Shown piece after piece: positions 43,151 to 53,768 of a DNA stretch of 64,000 nucleotides. This DNA is from Azorinus chamasolen (lineage: Eukaryota > Mollusca > Bivalvia > Cardiida > Solecurtidae), in assembly GCA_963576725.1 (NCBI GenBank), contig OY755246.1, positions 69,411,371 to 69,475,370 on the forward strand, read 5' to 3'. The notes under the pieces are model-generated. The model worked only from the letters and a program-made list of their open reading frames with translations. It did no database searches and was not told where the DNA came from. A program made the position numbers and the translations under genes. Each line of letters opens with the position of its first letter. Within the stretch, counting starts at the first letter, position 1.

Positions 43151-43664
43151 GCTGAAAGCAAATGACGTACATTCAGACACAGATCTGCGACGATTATTAC
43201 TTATATTTGATTTCTTCAAACTTTTCAGAAACTATTAAATATCTAATGGATCCTGATGAGATGCCGAGTTACTCAGCGTCTCAACAGAAGCTAAGCTGTG
43301 TACAAATGAAAGTTAAGTTGCACTTAGCAGGCAAAGGGTTAAGCCTCATTTTCTAAACGCACTTGCCCAAAAACTCGTATGAACAAATCTAATATTCATT
43401 TGAAGGGGTATAAATTTCAATCATTCATTTGCCATCGATATAATGAGGGCTCCTTAATGAAAACTGTCTCATTTGTGTACAAACAATTTGACTGGGCATA
43501 ATTCCCCTACCTGAGGATTAAATCTGTGATAATCTTTGAATATTGTTTGGTCTGGATGAAATGCTGACCAACTTGAAATCTCCTCATAATGCAAAATGTT
43601 TGAAGCTCTGGTAATACCGAAGAACCTTTCTTAAGTGGACATCAAAAGGTCTAATTATTGGTCT
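43151..43664. other. Unassigned, with two family H remnants
   Basis: H arms near 43247 (ATGGATCCTGATGAGATG) and 43547 (TTGGTCTGGATGAAATG). Nothing else seen. Confidence 0.4.
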
Positions 43665-43892
43665 TTAACCCATTCCCGCATATAGACGCCTTTTGACGCT
43701 TCTGTAAAAGTCACTTTGTGAAACCATTGTGATAAATAGAGCATTTGCGCCTACAGGAGCAAATGCTCTATTTATCACAGTGGTTTCAAACTACAAAATT
43801 TTAAACTTTTCCTTTTCTCTAGTTTATGCTCCTTTTCAGTTGATTTATTCAAAGAGGTTGGGTCTAAAAATAGCCTAAGTGGGAATGGGTTA
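43665..43892 (-). mobile_element. Family B element
   Basis: TTAACCCATTCCCGC to GTGGGAATGGGTTAG. The following 43895-43945 looks like a collapsed family E arm pair (GTGGTAGCTTAATGCA, CATCCACCTG). Confidence 0.85.
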
Positions 43893-43967
43893 GGGATGGT
43901 GGTAGCTTAATGCATTAAACATCCACCTGTCTTTTAAGAGTCCTATTTTCAATAAATGCATGGCCAG

Positions 43968-44200
43968 TTAACCCATTCCCTCATTTTGACGACTTTTGAA
44001 AACTCTGTAAAAGTCACTTTGTGAAACCATTGTGATAAATAGTCCCAGCTTTTGCTCCTATAGGAGCAAATGCTCTATTTATCACAATGGTTTCAAACTA
44101 CGAAATTCTTAAAAATTCCTTTTCTCTAGTCAATGCTCCTTTTCGGTGGATTTATTTAAAGAGGTGGGATCTAAAAATAGCCTATGAGGTAATGGGTTAA
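43968..44200 (-). mobile_element. Family B element
   Basis: TTAACCCATTCCCTC to GAGGTAATGGGTTAA; 4-bp insertion in the left arm. Confidence 0.88.
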
Positions 44201-44339
44201 GACAGGTTCTACTATAGAGAAACTAGCACATGATAAATTTTGCAAGCCACAATTGCATTGCATTCAAGGAAACAAATTGTTTCTTTCAAAAACCGTTACA
44301 GATGAGCAACCAATGGGAGCGAAGTGGCAGCTATTGTTA

Positions 44340-44558
44340 TTCCTTTCCTCCATAAATACGCCTTTCTACGCCTCTGTAAAAGTCACTCTTTGAAACCAAT
44401 GTGATAAATAGAGCATTTGCTCTATAGGAGCAAATGCTCTATTTATCACAATGGTTTTAATAATTCTAAACTTTTCCTTTTCTCTAGTAAATGCTCCTTT
44501 TCGGCACATTTATTCAAAGAGGCTAGATCTAAAAATAGCCTATGAAGGAAAGGGTTAA
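44340..44558 (-). mobile_element. Family B element
   Basis: TTCCTTTCCTCCATAAATAC to GAAGGAAAGGGTTAA. Confidence 0.85.
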
Positions 44559-44770
44559 TTAACCTTTTTGATGCATTTGTAAACAGAGCTGACCCAAATC
44601 AGACAGCTCCTGTATGAGCTTTCTGATAATGATCTGCTCCTGTATGAGCTTTCTGATAATGATCTGCTCCTGTATGAGCTTTCTGATAATGATCTGCTCC
44701 TGTATGAGCTTTCTGATAATGATCTGCTCCATTTGCTTATGAATAATACTGACATGATTCTACTGCAACA
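44555..44770 (-). mobile_element. Family A element with a tandem-expanded hairpin tip
   Basis: Shares TTAA with the B copy; core TGACCCAAATCAGACAGC then four 30-bp units; right part TGACATGATTCTACTG. Confidence 0.7.
44606..44725 (+). repeat. Four perfect 30-bp repeats
   Basis: GCTCCTGTATGAGCTTTCTG begins each unit (44606, 44636, 44666, 44696). The unit spans the tip and right arm of the A hairpin. Reverse translation gives a periodic Ser/Arg peptide that is an artefact. Confidence 0.95.
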
Positions 44771-45055
44771 ACAACAATAAAATACATACACCAAAACATC
44801 TTTGACAATCCAACAATTCCACATGTAGAATGTTTTTTCAATAATGTAAGCACACCTGTGGAAGCACAGCACACAAGATACATGGATATCATTTCTCAAC
44901 AGCTCAAATTTCCAAGCATATAAGCATTCTGTTTCCATAGCAACAAGGTACAATAGTCTGGAATGTCATGGCAAGATTGAATTTCAATAATTTCAGTTAC
45001 CAAGTATGATTATATATAGCTGTAAATAGAATTACCTGGAATGTGGCTGCAGCTT

Positions 45056-45271
45056 TAGCCTTTTCCCTCATAAGCTATTTTAGACCCGGCCTCTACAGAA
45101 AAGGAGCATTAACTAGAAAAGGAATTTTTTTAGAATTGTGCAGTTTTGAAACCATTGTGATAAATAGAGTATTTGCCCCAAATGAGCAAAATTCTCTATT
45201 TATCACAACGGTTTCACAAAGTTAATCTTTGCAGAGGCGTCAAAAGGTGTAAATATGTGGGAATGGGTTAA
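45056..45271 (+). mobile_element. Family B element, diverged
   Basis: TAGCCTTTTCCCTCATAAGC to GTGGGAATGGGTTAA; the hairpin has several mismatches. Confidence 0.8.
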
Positions 45272-45664
45272 CACGTTAATCCATAAATACGCCTTTGCAA
45301 ACAGTGCAGACTTAGATCAGACAGCTGCTGAAGGAACTGCTTGATCAGTGTCTGCCCAGTTTGTTATATTCAGGAATTATACAGATCTGATAGAACAGTT
45401 TCTGTTATAGCTAAAATGCCCTGTGTTCATATACCATTATATTAATTCATTTAAAGGGGAAGTACCTACAATGAATGTTTTCAATAATATCATAAAACTT
45501 GGTATTTGTTATGCTCAATAATTATTATGTAGATTGTCAATTTGAACTTATATCGAAAAATGCCCCTGTGATACAAAATAAATCGCTTTCATCAATACTT
45601 ATAATTTTTGTTCTACAACAAAGTATTATCGCCCTTTAAAGGCATATTTATAGATTGAGTTTAA
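45268..45664 (-). mobile_element. Family A element carrying a Kolobok-like insert
   Basis: TTAACACGTTAATCC left end and AGATCAGACAGCTGC core. The interior is broken at TTTAAAG by element J and closes at GAGTTTAA. Confidence 0.6.
45451..45639. mobile_element. Element J, T2/Kolobok-type MITE
   Basis: TTAAAGGGGAAG and CGCCCTTTAA ends give TTAA duplications with AGGG termini, matching the TTAAAGGRR terminus known for T2-type (Kolobok) MITEs. It is about 180 bp. Confidence 0.55.
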
Positions 45665-45936
45665 CCCCCTTTCCTCCATGAATATTCATGTAGGAAATAA
45701 TGGCATGATGAATATTAAATTAGATTAATGTGTTATAATAGCACATGTACATAGAAATTTTGCAACATGTAGAAAATGTAGAATCATCTCATATATCATA
45801 AGCAAACAGAGCAGACCATGATCAGATGGCTCCTATAGGAGGCATCTGATCTGGGTCATCTGTTTGTAAAGGGGTATTAAGGTATATTTCTGGAGTAAAG
45901 CATTTAAAGGCATATATTATACGGAGTAAAGGGTTA
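45661..45936 (+). mobile_element. Family A element, first of a TTAA-linked chain
   Basis: TTAACCCCCTTTCCTCC to GGAGTAAAGGGTTAA. The right end carries an extra half-repeat (AAGCATTTAAAGGC). Confidence 0.85.
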
Positions 45937-46215
45937 AACCTTTTTCCTATTGAATATCAGTGTAGAAATAATGACATAATAAATATTTATTAGCTCAAGT
46001 TTTATAATGACATATGCATGGGTATCGGTAGAAACTGTAGAGCCAGATCTATTATAATTTCATAAGCAAACAGAGCAGAACCTTATCAGATGGCTCCTAC
46101 AGAAACACTCTAATCTGGGTCTACTCTGTTTACAAAGGCATGAAAAAGCATATAAATGAAGAAAAGGCTTCAATGGAGAAATAGATCAACATAATATCAT
46201 GGAGTAAAGGGTTAA
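45933..46215 (+). mobile_element. Family A element, second in chain
   Basis: TTAAACCTTTTTCCT to GGAGTAAAGGGTTAA; the right arm is diverged (CAGAAACACTCTAATC). Confidence 0.85.
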
Positions 46216-46296
46216 CCCTTTCCCTCATATAAACATCTTTTCACGCATTTGCAAACATGATGTCATGACATAAATAAGCATCAGGGAAAGGGTTAA
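46212..46296 (-). mobile_element. 85-bp deletion derivative of family A, third in chain
   Basis: TTAACCCTTTCCCTC and AGGGAAAGGGTTAA ends with only TTTGCAAACATGATGTCATG between; hairpin gone. Confidence 0.85.
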
Positions 46297-46534
46297 CCCT
46301 TTACTCCATGAATATTCATGATGACATCATGAAGGTTAATTAGATCAGTTTTTAAAAAGGCAAAAATAAACCCTTGATTTTTTTACGAAAGTAGAAACTA
46401 TAGAATCAGATCTATATTATTCCATAAGCAAACAGAGCAGACTCAGATCAGATGGCTCCTATAGGAGCCATCTGATCTGGATCTACTCTGTTTGTAAAGG
46501 TGTAGAGAGGCGTATTTATGGAGTACAGGGTTAA
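46293..46534 (+). mobile_element. Family A element, reference copy, fourth in chain
   Basis: TTAA at both ends, CCCTTTACTCC terminus mirrored by GGAGTACAGGG. Interior blocks: GAATATTCATG, TGACATCATGAA, GAAACTATAGAATCAGATC. The hairpin AGATGGCTCCTATAGGAGCC with AAACAGAG/CTCTGTTT outer arms is intact. TTAA plus CCC ends are the piggyBac-superfamily signature. No transposase is encoded. Confidence 0.9.
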
Positions 46535-46682
46535 ACACGGATATACCATATGACTGAACCTTGTGCCTCTCAAAGGGTTAACTGTTCAGAGATCAGTACT
46601 AGTTACAAAGACTCACTGTTCCCTTTATCAACCACATCAGAGCTGCTCTGGTATAGTAGGCCATATCACATGAAATAAATAA

Positions 46683-46912
46683 AACCTTTGAATACTAAAA
46701 TTTTCAAAGTGACATTGTAAATCGAATGTTTAAAAGAAGAGTCTGTTTAGTGTGAAAGGGTTAAATTTGAATTGCTGGAGATTTCCAAATAACAAACAGT
46801 GCATACCCAAACCATAGAGCTCCTCCAGGAGCTGTATGATTTGGGTCTACACTTTTTTCAAATGACAGCATATTTCCTGAAAACCCATTTCCCAGCATTC
46901 AAAGGATTAAGA
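46683..46912 (+). mobile_element. Family C2 element, diverged
   Basis: GAATACTAAAATTTTCAAAG; core AGAGCTCCTCCAGGAGCT; end AGCATTCAAAGGATTAA. Confidence 0.6.
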
Positions 46913-47097
46913 GAGAGTGTTAATTACAACTTGAAAGCTAATCTTATTCAACTTCTTGAACCCTGTGTAAATGTCATCTATACAAGTTGTTTTCTGCTGT
47001 AGTTCTGTATATTATTCTTTACTTCCATTTGCAGTCTCTTCTTGCAGTCTCTTCAAAGGTCAAAAGGTTAATGCACCTTGATGAGCCACCCACCGGC

Positions 47098-47276
47098 TTA
47101 ACCCTATACAACATAAATAAGCCTTTCTACACCTTTGCAAACAGAGTGGACCCAGATTTTACGATTTCTGCAATGGAGGAAAATTCCTGTGTCCATGTGC
47201 TATTATAACAATCAACCTAATTAATATTCATGATGCTGTTATTTCTTACATGAATATTCATGGAGTAAAGGGTTAA
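47098..47276 (-). mobile_element. Family A element with the hairpin precisely lost
   Basis: TTAACCCTATACAAC to GGAGTAAAGGGTTAA. AGTGGACCCAGAT is joined to TTTACGATTTCTGC. Confidence 0.85.
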
Positions 47277-47397
47277 GTCTGTGCCTCACCCAGATCTGTT
47301 TGCAAAGATAAGCTCAATTAGCTGACAATTATCAATATATGTACAAGTCATGAAGAGATACCCTCAGGTTTACAAACAGTGTAGACCTAAACAAGAA

Positions 47398-47835
47398 CTA
47401 TCACTAAAGGTGATGCAATACCCCCGCACAGCAGCTTAGTGATTGCAAATCCAAATACATTGCACCAATGTTTCAAGTCAAAATGACAAATAAATACTCA
47501 ATGTTCAAGGGGAGATAATTCTTCAATGCTTAGCGGTAAACATGAAAATTGCATATTGCACATCTACTATTCGTAGTAATTATGTATACCACAATCATAT
47601 AAAGTCAATAACTTCAAAACTGAATGAGGAGTTTGTGACCCCAGCTACCAATGTTCAAATGCAGATGGATGAAAGAACGGAGCGTCTCACCGACCAACCG
47701 CCTGCCTGCCCGACCGCCGAAGAGGTTGATTCCAGTATACCGCCTCAAAACAGTTTGTGGGGGTATAATGATTCCAGTATAACCCTCAAAGAAGTTTGCA
47801 GGGGTAAAACTAGCGACAATATCACAGACAGAAAA
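47398..47835 (+). mobile_element. HEL-5 element
   Basis: 5' CTATCACTAAAGGTGATGCA and ATACCCCCGC; 3' hairpin TATACCGCC..TTTGTGGGGGTATAA, with a decayed second copy of the 3' end (ATAACCCTC..GGGGTAA). Confidence 0.7.
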
Positions 47836-47882
47836 TAAATCCTTGCTATGTAATTTATAACACTAACATAATTATGACATAC

Positions 47883-47970
47883 CTCTATATGGCACCTGTG
47901 TACTTTGTCCCAAGTTGAACGTTACCGAGCGCTTCAGACCCTTAAACAATTTCTTCGGTTTGTGGTACAT
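47883..47970 (-). CDS. Candidate alternative first coding exon (29 codons)
   Basis: On the minus strand an ATG with A at -3 and an in-frame TAA two codons upstream opens 29 codons (MYHKPKKLFKGLKRS then VTFNLGQSTQVPYR). They end at a consensus donor GAG|GTATGT in phase 1. The peptide is strongly basic, like the N-terminus of the large exon at 33330-34962. The segment and 240 bp upstream are free of repeats. Strand and phase both match the large exon, so it fits as an alternative first exon of the same gene. It could also start another gene. The exon call is inferred from signals alone. Confidence 0.5.
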
Positions 47971-48207
47971 TGTTTATTTCCTCAAATGATCACACATTAA
48001 TCCACATAAATTTGTATCAAACAAACTTAATCCACACAAAGTCCATTTGATGTCTGTCAAACTAACACTGCATCAGTCAAAATTTCAGTAACACACATCC
48101 AATCATAATCTTGTCATATTTTCAAAAGTTCTAATTCCTCCTGATGAACAGAAAAGTACACTGAGTAAATACTGTCTATATTATGATATGTTTGTTGTGA
48201 GGCTAAT
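47971..48207 (-). promoter_or_regulatory. Non-repetitive segment upstream of the candidate first exon
   Basis: AT-rich, repeat-free sequence directly upstream of the 47970 ATG on the minus strand, bounded at 48208 by a family A2 element. It is a candidate 5' UTR/promoter. No core promoter motif is convincing. Confidence 0.3.
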
Positions 48208-48447
48208 GAACCCATAACCTGTTCTATGTTTATTCCAAATTTCGTATACCTATTGAATATTCATGAACAAAATATTTATAATTGAATCAATAATGGCAGG
48301 TGGAACATTGTATTCAAGTTCGAAAGTAAAGAAACAGATTTTTCAAATTCCATTAGCAAACAGCAGAGCAGACCCTGATCAGATGGCTCCTATAGAAGCC
48401 GTCTGATCTTGGTCTACTCTGTTTGAAAATGCGTGAGCGGGGTTAAA
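48208..48447 (+). mobile_element. Family A2 element
   Basis: GAACCCATAACCTGTTC to GCGGGGTTAA; complete hairpin core. Confidence 0.75.
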
Positions 48448-48566
48448 TCCATTGCTTTTGATACGTGAAACACTTGCACAGCATTGGCAGTAAATTCCAA
48501 CCCCATTTATTCAGTCACATGATCTACCTGTATCTGTCAATGATATTTCCTTTGCCATGAATATTT

Positions 48567-48772
48567 TCCTTTCACTGATGAATATTCATATAAGAATGCC
48601 ATCATAAATATTTATTAGTTAACTTTTTTGAATGGCAATATGAATGAGGTAATTTTTCACCATGGCAGGAATGAGACAGACACTGGTAAGATGGCTCCTA
48701 CAAGAGCCATCTGATCTTGGTTTACTCTGTTTGCCAAGGCATGAAAAGGATTTTAAAAGGAAATGGTTAACA
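48567..48772 (+). mobile_element. Family A element
   Basis: CCTTTCACTGATGAATATTC to GGAAATGGTTAA; the outer left arm is lost. Confidence 0.7.
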
Positions 48773-48832
48773 TAAGTTCAAATGTTTAACCCTTTACGGG
48801 TTGAACATTTGAACTTATGTTAACCATTTCCT
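48757..48832. repeat. Junction palindrome between two A elements
   Basis: AAGGAAATGGTTAACATAAG pairs with CTTATGTTAACCATTTCCTT around CCCTTTACGGG. The stem is about 36 bp with one mismatch. Confidence 0.85.
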
Positions 48833-50635
48833 TCATATAAATGCCTTTTCACACAAGACCCAGATCATACGACTCCTATAGTGTCCATCTGATCAGGGTC
48901 TGCTCTCTTTGCTTCTGAAATTATAATAGAGCAGTTTCTACCAATAGCAAAAATTCCTGTGAACATATGCCATTATTAACAAGAGGGCCAAGTTGGCCCT
49001 TAATTGCTCACCTGATTACCATAAATTTAAGATTATAAAATGGGGCCAATGTTGACAAAATGGACAATATTTTAACATGTTGGTAGTGGATCACGAGCAT
49101 TGGTTCTGGAGAACAAGATTTTCAAAGATTTAGAATATTGATTTTATCAAGACAATCATTCTAACCAATGAAGATTGGGCTAAAAATGTGCACTCTAGAG
49201 TGATTTTTCTAAGATTTGACCTAGTGACTTACTTTTTTTTAATCCCAACCCACCCATGATAACACTCAACCTTGATATCTCCAGGACAAACATTCTGAGC
49301 AAATTTGAGGAAGATTGGGCTAAAAATGTGGCCACTAGAGTCTAAACAAGATTTTTCTAAGATATGACCCAGTGACCTACTTTTTAACATAACTCAATTT
49401 CAAACTGGTCCAAGAATTTATCAGGAAAATCATTCTGATCAATTTTCATAAAGATTTGACTAAAAATGTGACCTCTAGAGGATTTTCTACGTTTAATCTA
49501 GTGACCTATTTTTGACCCCATGTGACCCACTTTTAAACACATCCCAGATTTCATCAAAACAATAATTCTGGTAAAGTTTCACAAAGATTCGGCTAAAAAA
49601 TGTGACCTCTAGAGTGTTCACAAGTTTTGTCTACTATTTGACCTAGTGACATAGTTTTTAACCCCCCATGACCCACTTTCAAACTTGTCTGAGATTTCAA
49701 CTTGTCCAAGAGTTCATCAAGACATCAAGTTTCATGAAGATTTGACAAAAAATGTGACCACAGGAGTGTTCACAAGGTTTTTGTTTTACCTAGTGACCTA
49801 GTGTTTGACCCAACATGACCCACTTTCAAACTCGTCCAAGATTTTATCAAAACAATCATTCTGATTAAGTTTCATGAAGATTCGGCAACAATTGTGACCT
49901 CTAAAGTGTTCACAAGGTTTTTCTATTTGACCTAATGACCTAGTTTTTGACCCCATATGACCCACTTTCAACCTGTCTGAGATATTATTAAGACAATCAT
50001 TCTGACCAAGTTTCATGAGGATTGGACAAAAATTTGACCACTAGAGTGTTCACAAGGTTTTTCTACTGTTTGACCCAGTGACCTAGTTTTTGACCCCACA
50101 TGACCTACTTTGGAACTCGCCTGGGATTTTATCCAAACAATAATTCTGATAAAGTTTCATGAAAATTCAGCTAAAAATGTGGCCTCTAGGGTGTTCACAC
50201 GGTTTTTCTACTATTAAACTAATGACCTAGTTTTTGACCACACTTGACCTAATTTCAAACTCGTCTGATACTTTATAAGGACAATCATTCTAATCAAGTT
50301 TCATGAAAATTGGGCTAAAAATGTAACCTTTAGAGTGTTCACAAGTTCTTCCTACTATTTGACCCAGTGACCTTGTTTTTAACCCAACATGACCTACTTT
50401 CAAACTCGTCCGAGATTTTTTATCAAGACAATCACTCTGACCAAGTTTCATGAAGACTGGACTAAAATTGTGACCACTAGAGTGTTCACAAGCAAATTAT
50501 TGACGACACACGCCGGACATTCAAGTCTCCCAAAAGTTCACCCTGAGCTTTGCTCAGGTGAGCTAAAAAAATCAGCTAATAAATATTATGATGTCATTAT
50601 CTCTGTTGTGAATATTCAACAAGTAAAGGGTTTAA
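48820..50635 (-). mobile_element. Family A element split by HEL-1
   Basis: TTAACCATTTCCTTC, core CCCAGATCATACGACTCC, break at GCCATTATT; resumes TCAGCTAATAAATATTATG and ends TAAAGGGTTTAA. Confidence 0.8.
48978..50572 (+). mobile_element. HEL-1 element, diverged copy
   Basis: 5' AACAAGAGGGCCAAGTTGGC, about nine 145-bp units more diverged than elsewhere, a short GACGACACACGCC tract and the 3' hairpin. Unit divergence suggests an older insertion. Confidence 0.85.
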
Positions 50636-51006
50636 GCAAATGTCACCTGCTGAGGTTGTTGTCGACTTCAATTCATAGAACTATTTTTTGCTATTTTTTT
50701 TTTAAACATATAGAGTGTCAACCAGTAAAAATGCTGATGAGATGTTGAGTGACTAATGGTCTTGTCTATATCAAACTATGTGCACAGTTTCTCATCAACT
50801 CTCTACTAACAGGAAAGATTTAAAATGATAATACTTTTCCAACACTTTTCCTGAATGGCAATTTAACTCTTACAAATTTTTCCTTAACGTTTAGTAAAAT
50901 ATGACCGTGAGTAATATGATTTCATTTTTCCTCCATCAATACAGAATACTATATTGATCTTATGATTTTTTTTTACATATTCCATTCCCACTGGCAACCT
51001 AGAATT
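50636..51006. other. Unassigned sequence
   Basis: T-rich tracts only; no exon or repeat call supported. Confidence 0.35.
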
Positions 51007-51590
51007 AATGTTTTACTCCACAAACATGCCTTTCTACCCCATTGTAAACGGAGTAGACCCAGAACAGATGTCTCCCGTAGAAGCCATTTGATCAGGGTCT
51101 GCTGTTTGATTATGAAATAATAAAGATATGATTTTACAGTTTCTGCCATTGCCAAAATTTCTATGTCCATCTGCCATTATAAACAAGAGCCCTGTGTGCC
51201 CGAAGTCTGTACTGTCGTAACATGCACACTATTAATTTGAGTTGAAATTCACTGTGACCTTGACCTTTGACCACATTGACCTTAAAATCAATAGGAGTCA
51301 TCTACTAGCCATGACCAACCTTCCTACTATGTATGAAGACAGCATACCTAATACTTATCAATTTATTGCGCAGACAAAAAATTTTAGTTGAAGGGAACGG
51401 TGACCTTGACCTTTAACAGATTGACCTCAAAATCAATAGGGGTCATCTAATAGCAATGACCAACCTTCCTATTAAGTATGAAGACAGCAAACCTAATACT
51501 TATCAAGTTATTGAGCTGACAAGATTTTTGAGTTGAAGGTGATGATGTCATTATTTTATCTGACATGAATATTCATGCAGTAAAGGGTAA
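51007..51590 (-). mobile_element. Family A element split by HEL-7
   Basis: TTTTACTCCACAAACATGCC and full hairpin, break at TGCCATTATAA; resumes GATGATGTCATTATTTTATC, ends GTAAAGGGTAA. Confidence 0.75.
51183..51545 (+). mobile_element. HEL-7 element, 3' truncated
   Basis: ACAAGAGCCCTGTGTGCC 5' end and two core units containing GTGACCTTGACCTTT and CAATAGG(A/G)GTCATCTA. No 3' hairpin. Confidence 0.65.
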
Positions 51591-51825
51591 CACCTATTAT
51601 TGCCTTCCTTTTTGAGCGAAAAAATTCTCACAACCTCTGACAAGGCTCCGATCTATATCACAATAATTAAACATAGTATTACAATTTGTAATATCCAAAA
51701 CATATATGCAGAATAATTCAAGTAGTGATCATCCTTTCCATTTGTGAATAATAACTTCAGTCTGGCACTTGAAATTCCAACAACCGTAAATATATCTAGC
51801 TATGATCCTGTACATTAATTAAATA

Positions 51826-52029
51826 CAGTAAAACCCCTCTATACTGGAATTGTAATCAATAACAGTTCAAGTCTGTTTAAACAGGTGACTGCTTAATGCA
51901 GGATGAAAGACATGCAGAAAGCTCCTTTGGGAGTTTTCTGCATTACTTTCATCCTGCATTAAGCTACCACGTGTCTGAAAGCCCAACACTGATACTAATG
52001 TTAATGTCCAGTTTAGAAGGGTTTTACTG
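51826..52029. mobile_element. Family E element
   Basis: CAGTAAAACCCCTCTATAC to GAAGGGTTTTACTG; centre AGCTCCTTTGGGAGTT; TA at the left flank only. Confidence 0.85.
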
Positions 52030-52821
52030 CCTATATACGTCAACTCTAAGCTTTTTGATCATTCATCATGCGGCTAACAGTACAGATCTTGCAAAGACAA
52101 CAAGTGACTTCATACCTCATTAGGATCAACACTCTTTGACACTCTGAAATTGTTTCTGCTTTTTCAAGAACAAAATACTATACATGTACTTTTGAAAAAT
52201 TTAGAAGACAACAAATTAGTATTTGCAGACTAAGCGCAACCACTAAGCAATAGAAATAGCTATTTGAGGTAAATTGTCGCACAACGATGTTCATCAATAG
52301 GCTACTGCCATGCTTCTAACACTTAACATGAAATTATTTTTCCATTTTCAGGGAGAATGCATTATTTTTTTAATTTAAAATGACGTTACAAACTTTCTTC
52401 CTTTTTATTCGCAAAAATTAGTTAAATTAATCGCATGTCAGAATATTGACAACTTGAAACAGATGACTCTTAATACTTGTCTGATCTAGAACCTGTACAA
52501 CACGATAACTGAACTCTAATCCGCTGCCTGAATAGTAAATCTGTGGTTACCTTGGTAAACAGACTAGCTCCAGATGAGACAATGAGTAATTAATGTCTCT
52601 CATCAGGATCAACTGCTTCATGCTGTATGTTTTTATAATAAAAAGGAAGAAAATTATAAAAAAAAATTTAAAAAATTGAAGCAGACAGCAAATTTTGCAG
52701 ACGAAATAAAATGGCAATGAAAGAGTTGGGTAAAATCAATACCCCAGCTGCTGCATGCAATAAACCATCAAACTCCTAATGTGTCCGCGATCATACAGTA
52801 TAATTCATCATATACAATATA
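52030..52821. other. Unassigned, with a family H copy
   Basis: H near 52566-52616 (AGCTCCAGATGAGACAATG facing CTCATCAGGATCAACTG). The rest is AT-rich without signals. Confidence 0.4.
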
Positions 52822-53246
52822 CTGCAAAACCCCTTTAATGTAACCACTAAAGAAGTGTAAAGTATAAATTAAAGGCAGGTGGTAGCTTAATGCAGGATAA
52901 AGGGTAAACAGAAAGCTGCCGCAGGAGAATTATGCAGGGTGAAAGTAATGCAGAAAGCTCCTATGGATGCTTTCTGCATTACTTCGACCATGCATTATGC
53001 AACCACCTGCTCTTAACCCTTTCCTCCATAAATACGCCTTTGTAATACCACTTATTGAAACCATTAAGATAAATAGAGCATTTGCTCCTGATTACAATGG
53101 TTTTAAACTACAAAATTCTAAAATTGTACTTTTCTCAAGTAAATTCTCCTTTTGTGTCGATTCATTCCAAGAGGTTGGGTCTAAAAATAGCCTATGGAGG
53201 AAAGGGTTAACATCACACATGATATTTATATCAGAGAGGTTGTTCT
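52822..53246. mobile_element. Family E element split by a B element
   Basis: CTGCAAAACCCCTTTAATG left; duplicated arm GCAG(G)GTGAAAGTAATGCAG; broken at CAACCACCTGCTC. A decayed terminus (TTTATATCAGAGAGGTTG) lies beyond the B copy. Confidence 0.65.
53013..53210 (-). mobile_element. Family B element inserted in E
   Basis: TTAACCCTTTCCTCC to GGAGGAAAGGGTTAA; the right hairpin arm is mostly deleted. Confidence 0.85.
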
Positions 53247-53447
53247 GAATATCACTAAACACTTTTGAACACGTAGTAATTTTAGTCTGTGATAATTTGA
53301 TGGCTGTCGCAAATATAACTGTATAATTTCCTTGTAGGTCTTTTCGAAAACATACTCGACGTCAAAGAGGTTGGATCCTTACAAGACCAAGTTATTCAAA
53401 ATCTCATTTGGATCGAAACTATCTACACAGGCCACTTCCATAAATAT

Positions 53448-53632
53448 AGTAAAACCCATCTAAACCAAAGAGTCAATTTAGCATAAATATTGGTCTGGGA
53501 GACGGGTAGCAACTCAATGCAGGGTGAAAGTCATGCAGAAAGCTCCTAGAGGAGCTTTCTGCATTACTTTCACTCTGCATTAAGCAGCCAATTGTCTAAA
53601 AGTATCTAGATTATTCTCTACTAGAATTCGGG
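53448..53632. mobile_element. Family E element
   Basis: AGTAAAACCCATCTAAAC; centre AAGCTCCTAGAGGAGCTT; decayed right end GAATTCGGGTTTCCC. Confidence 0.75.
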
Positions 53633-53768
53633 TTTCCCGCCAAATGATTGATCTCAGCACATATATCTCAAGGTAGTGATAACTTAAGTAAATAGTCTGG
53701 ATCCTATTGAGGCGTCTAGAAACTCAAGTCTCATCAGCTTCTCAACTGTGTCACATTATTATTTGTTT

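Noticed and set aside
44555..44953. 132-residue minus-strand frame with repeated SRSLSESSYR
   Set aside because: The repeat is the 30-bp expansion of a transposon hairpin, and the frame crosses the element boundary.
46431..46500. Perfect palindromes as bacterial-type terminators or operators
   Set aside because: Organism is eukaryotic, and the palindromes are centres of multicopy TTAA-bounded elements.
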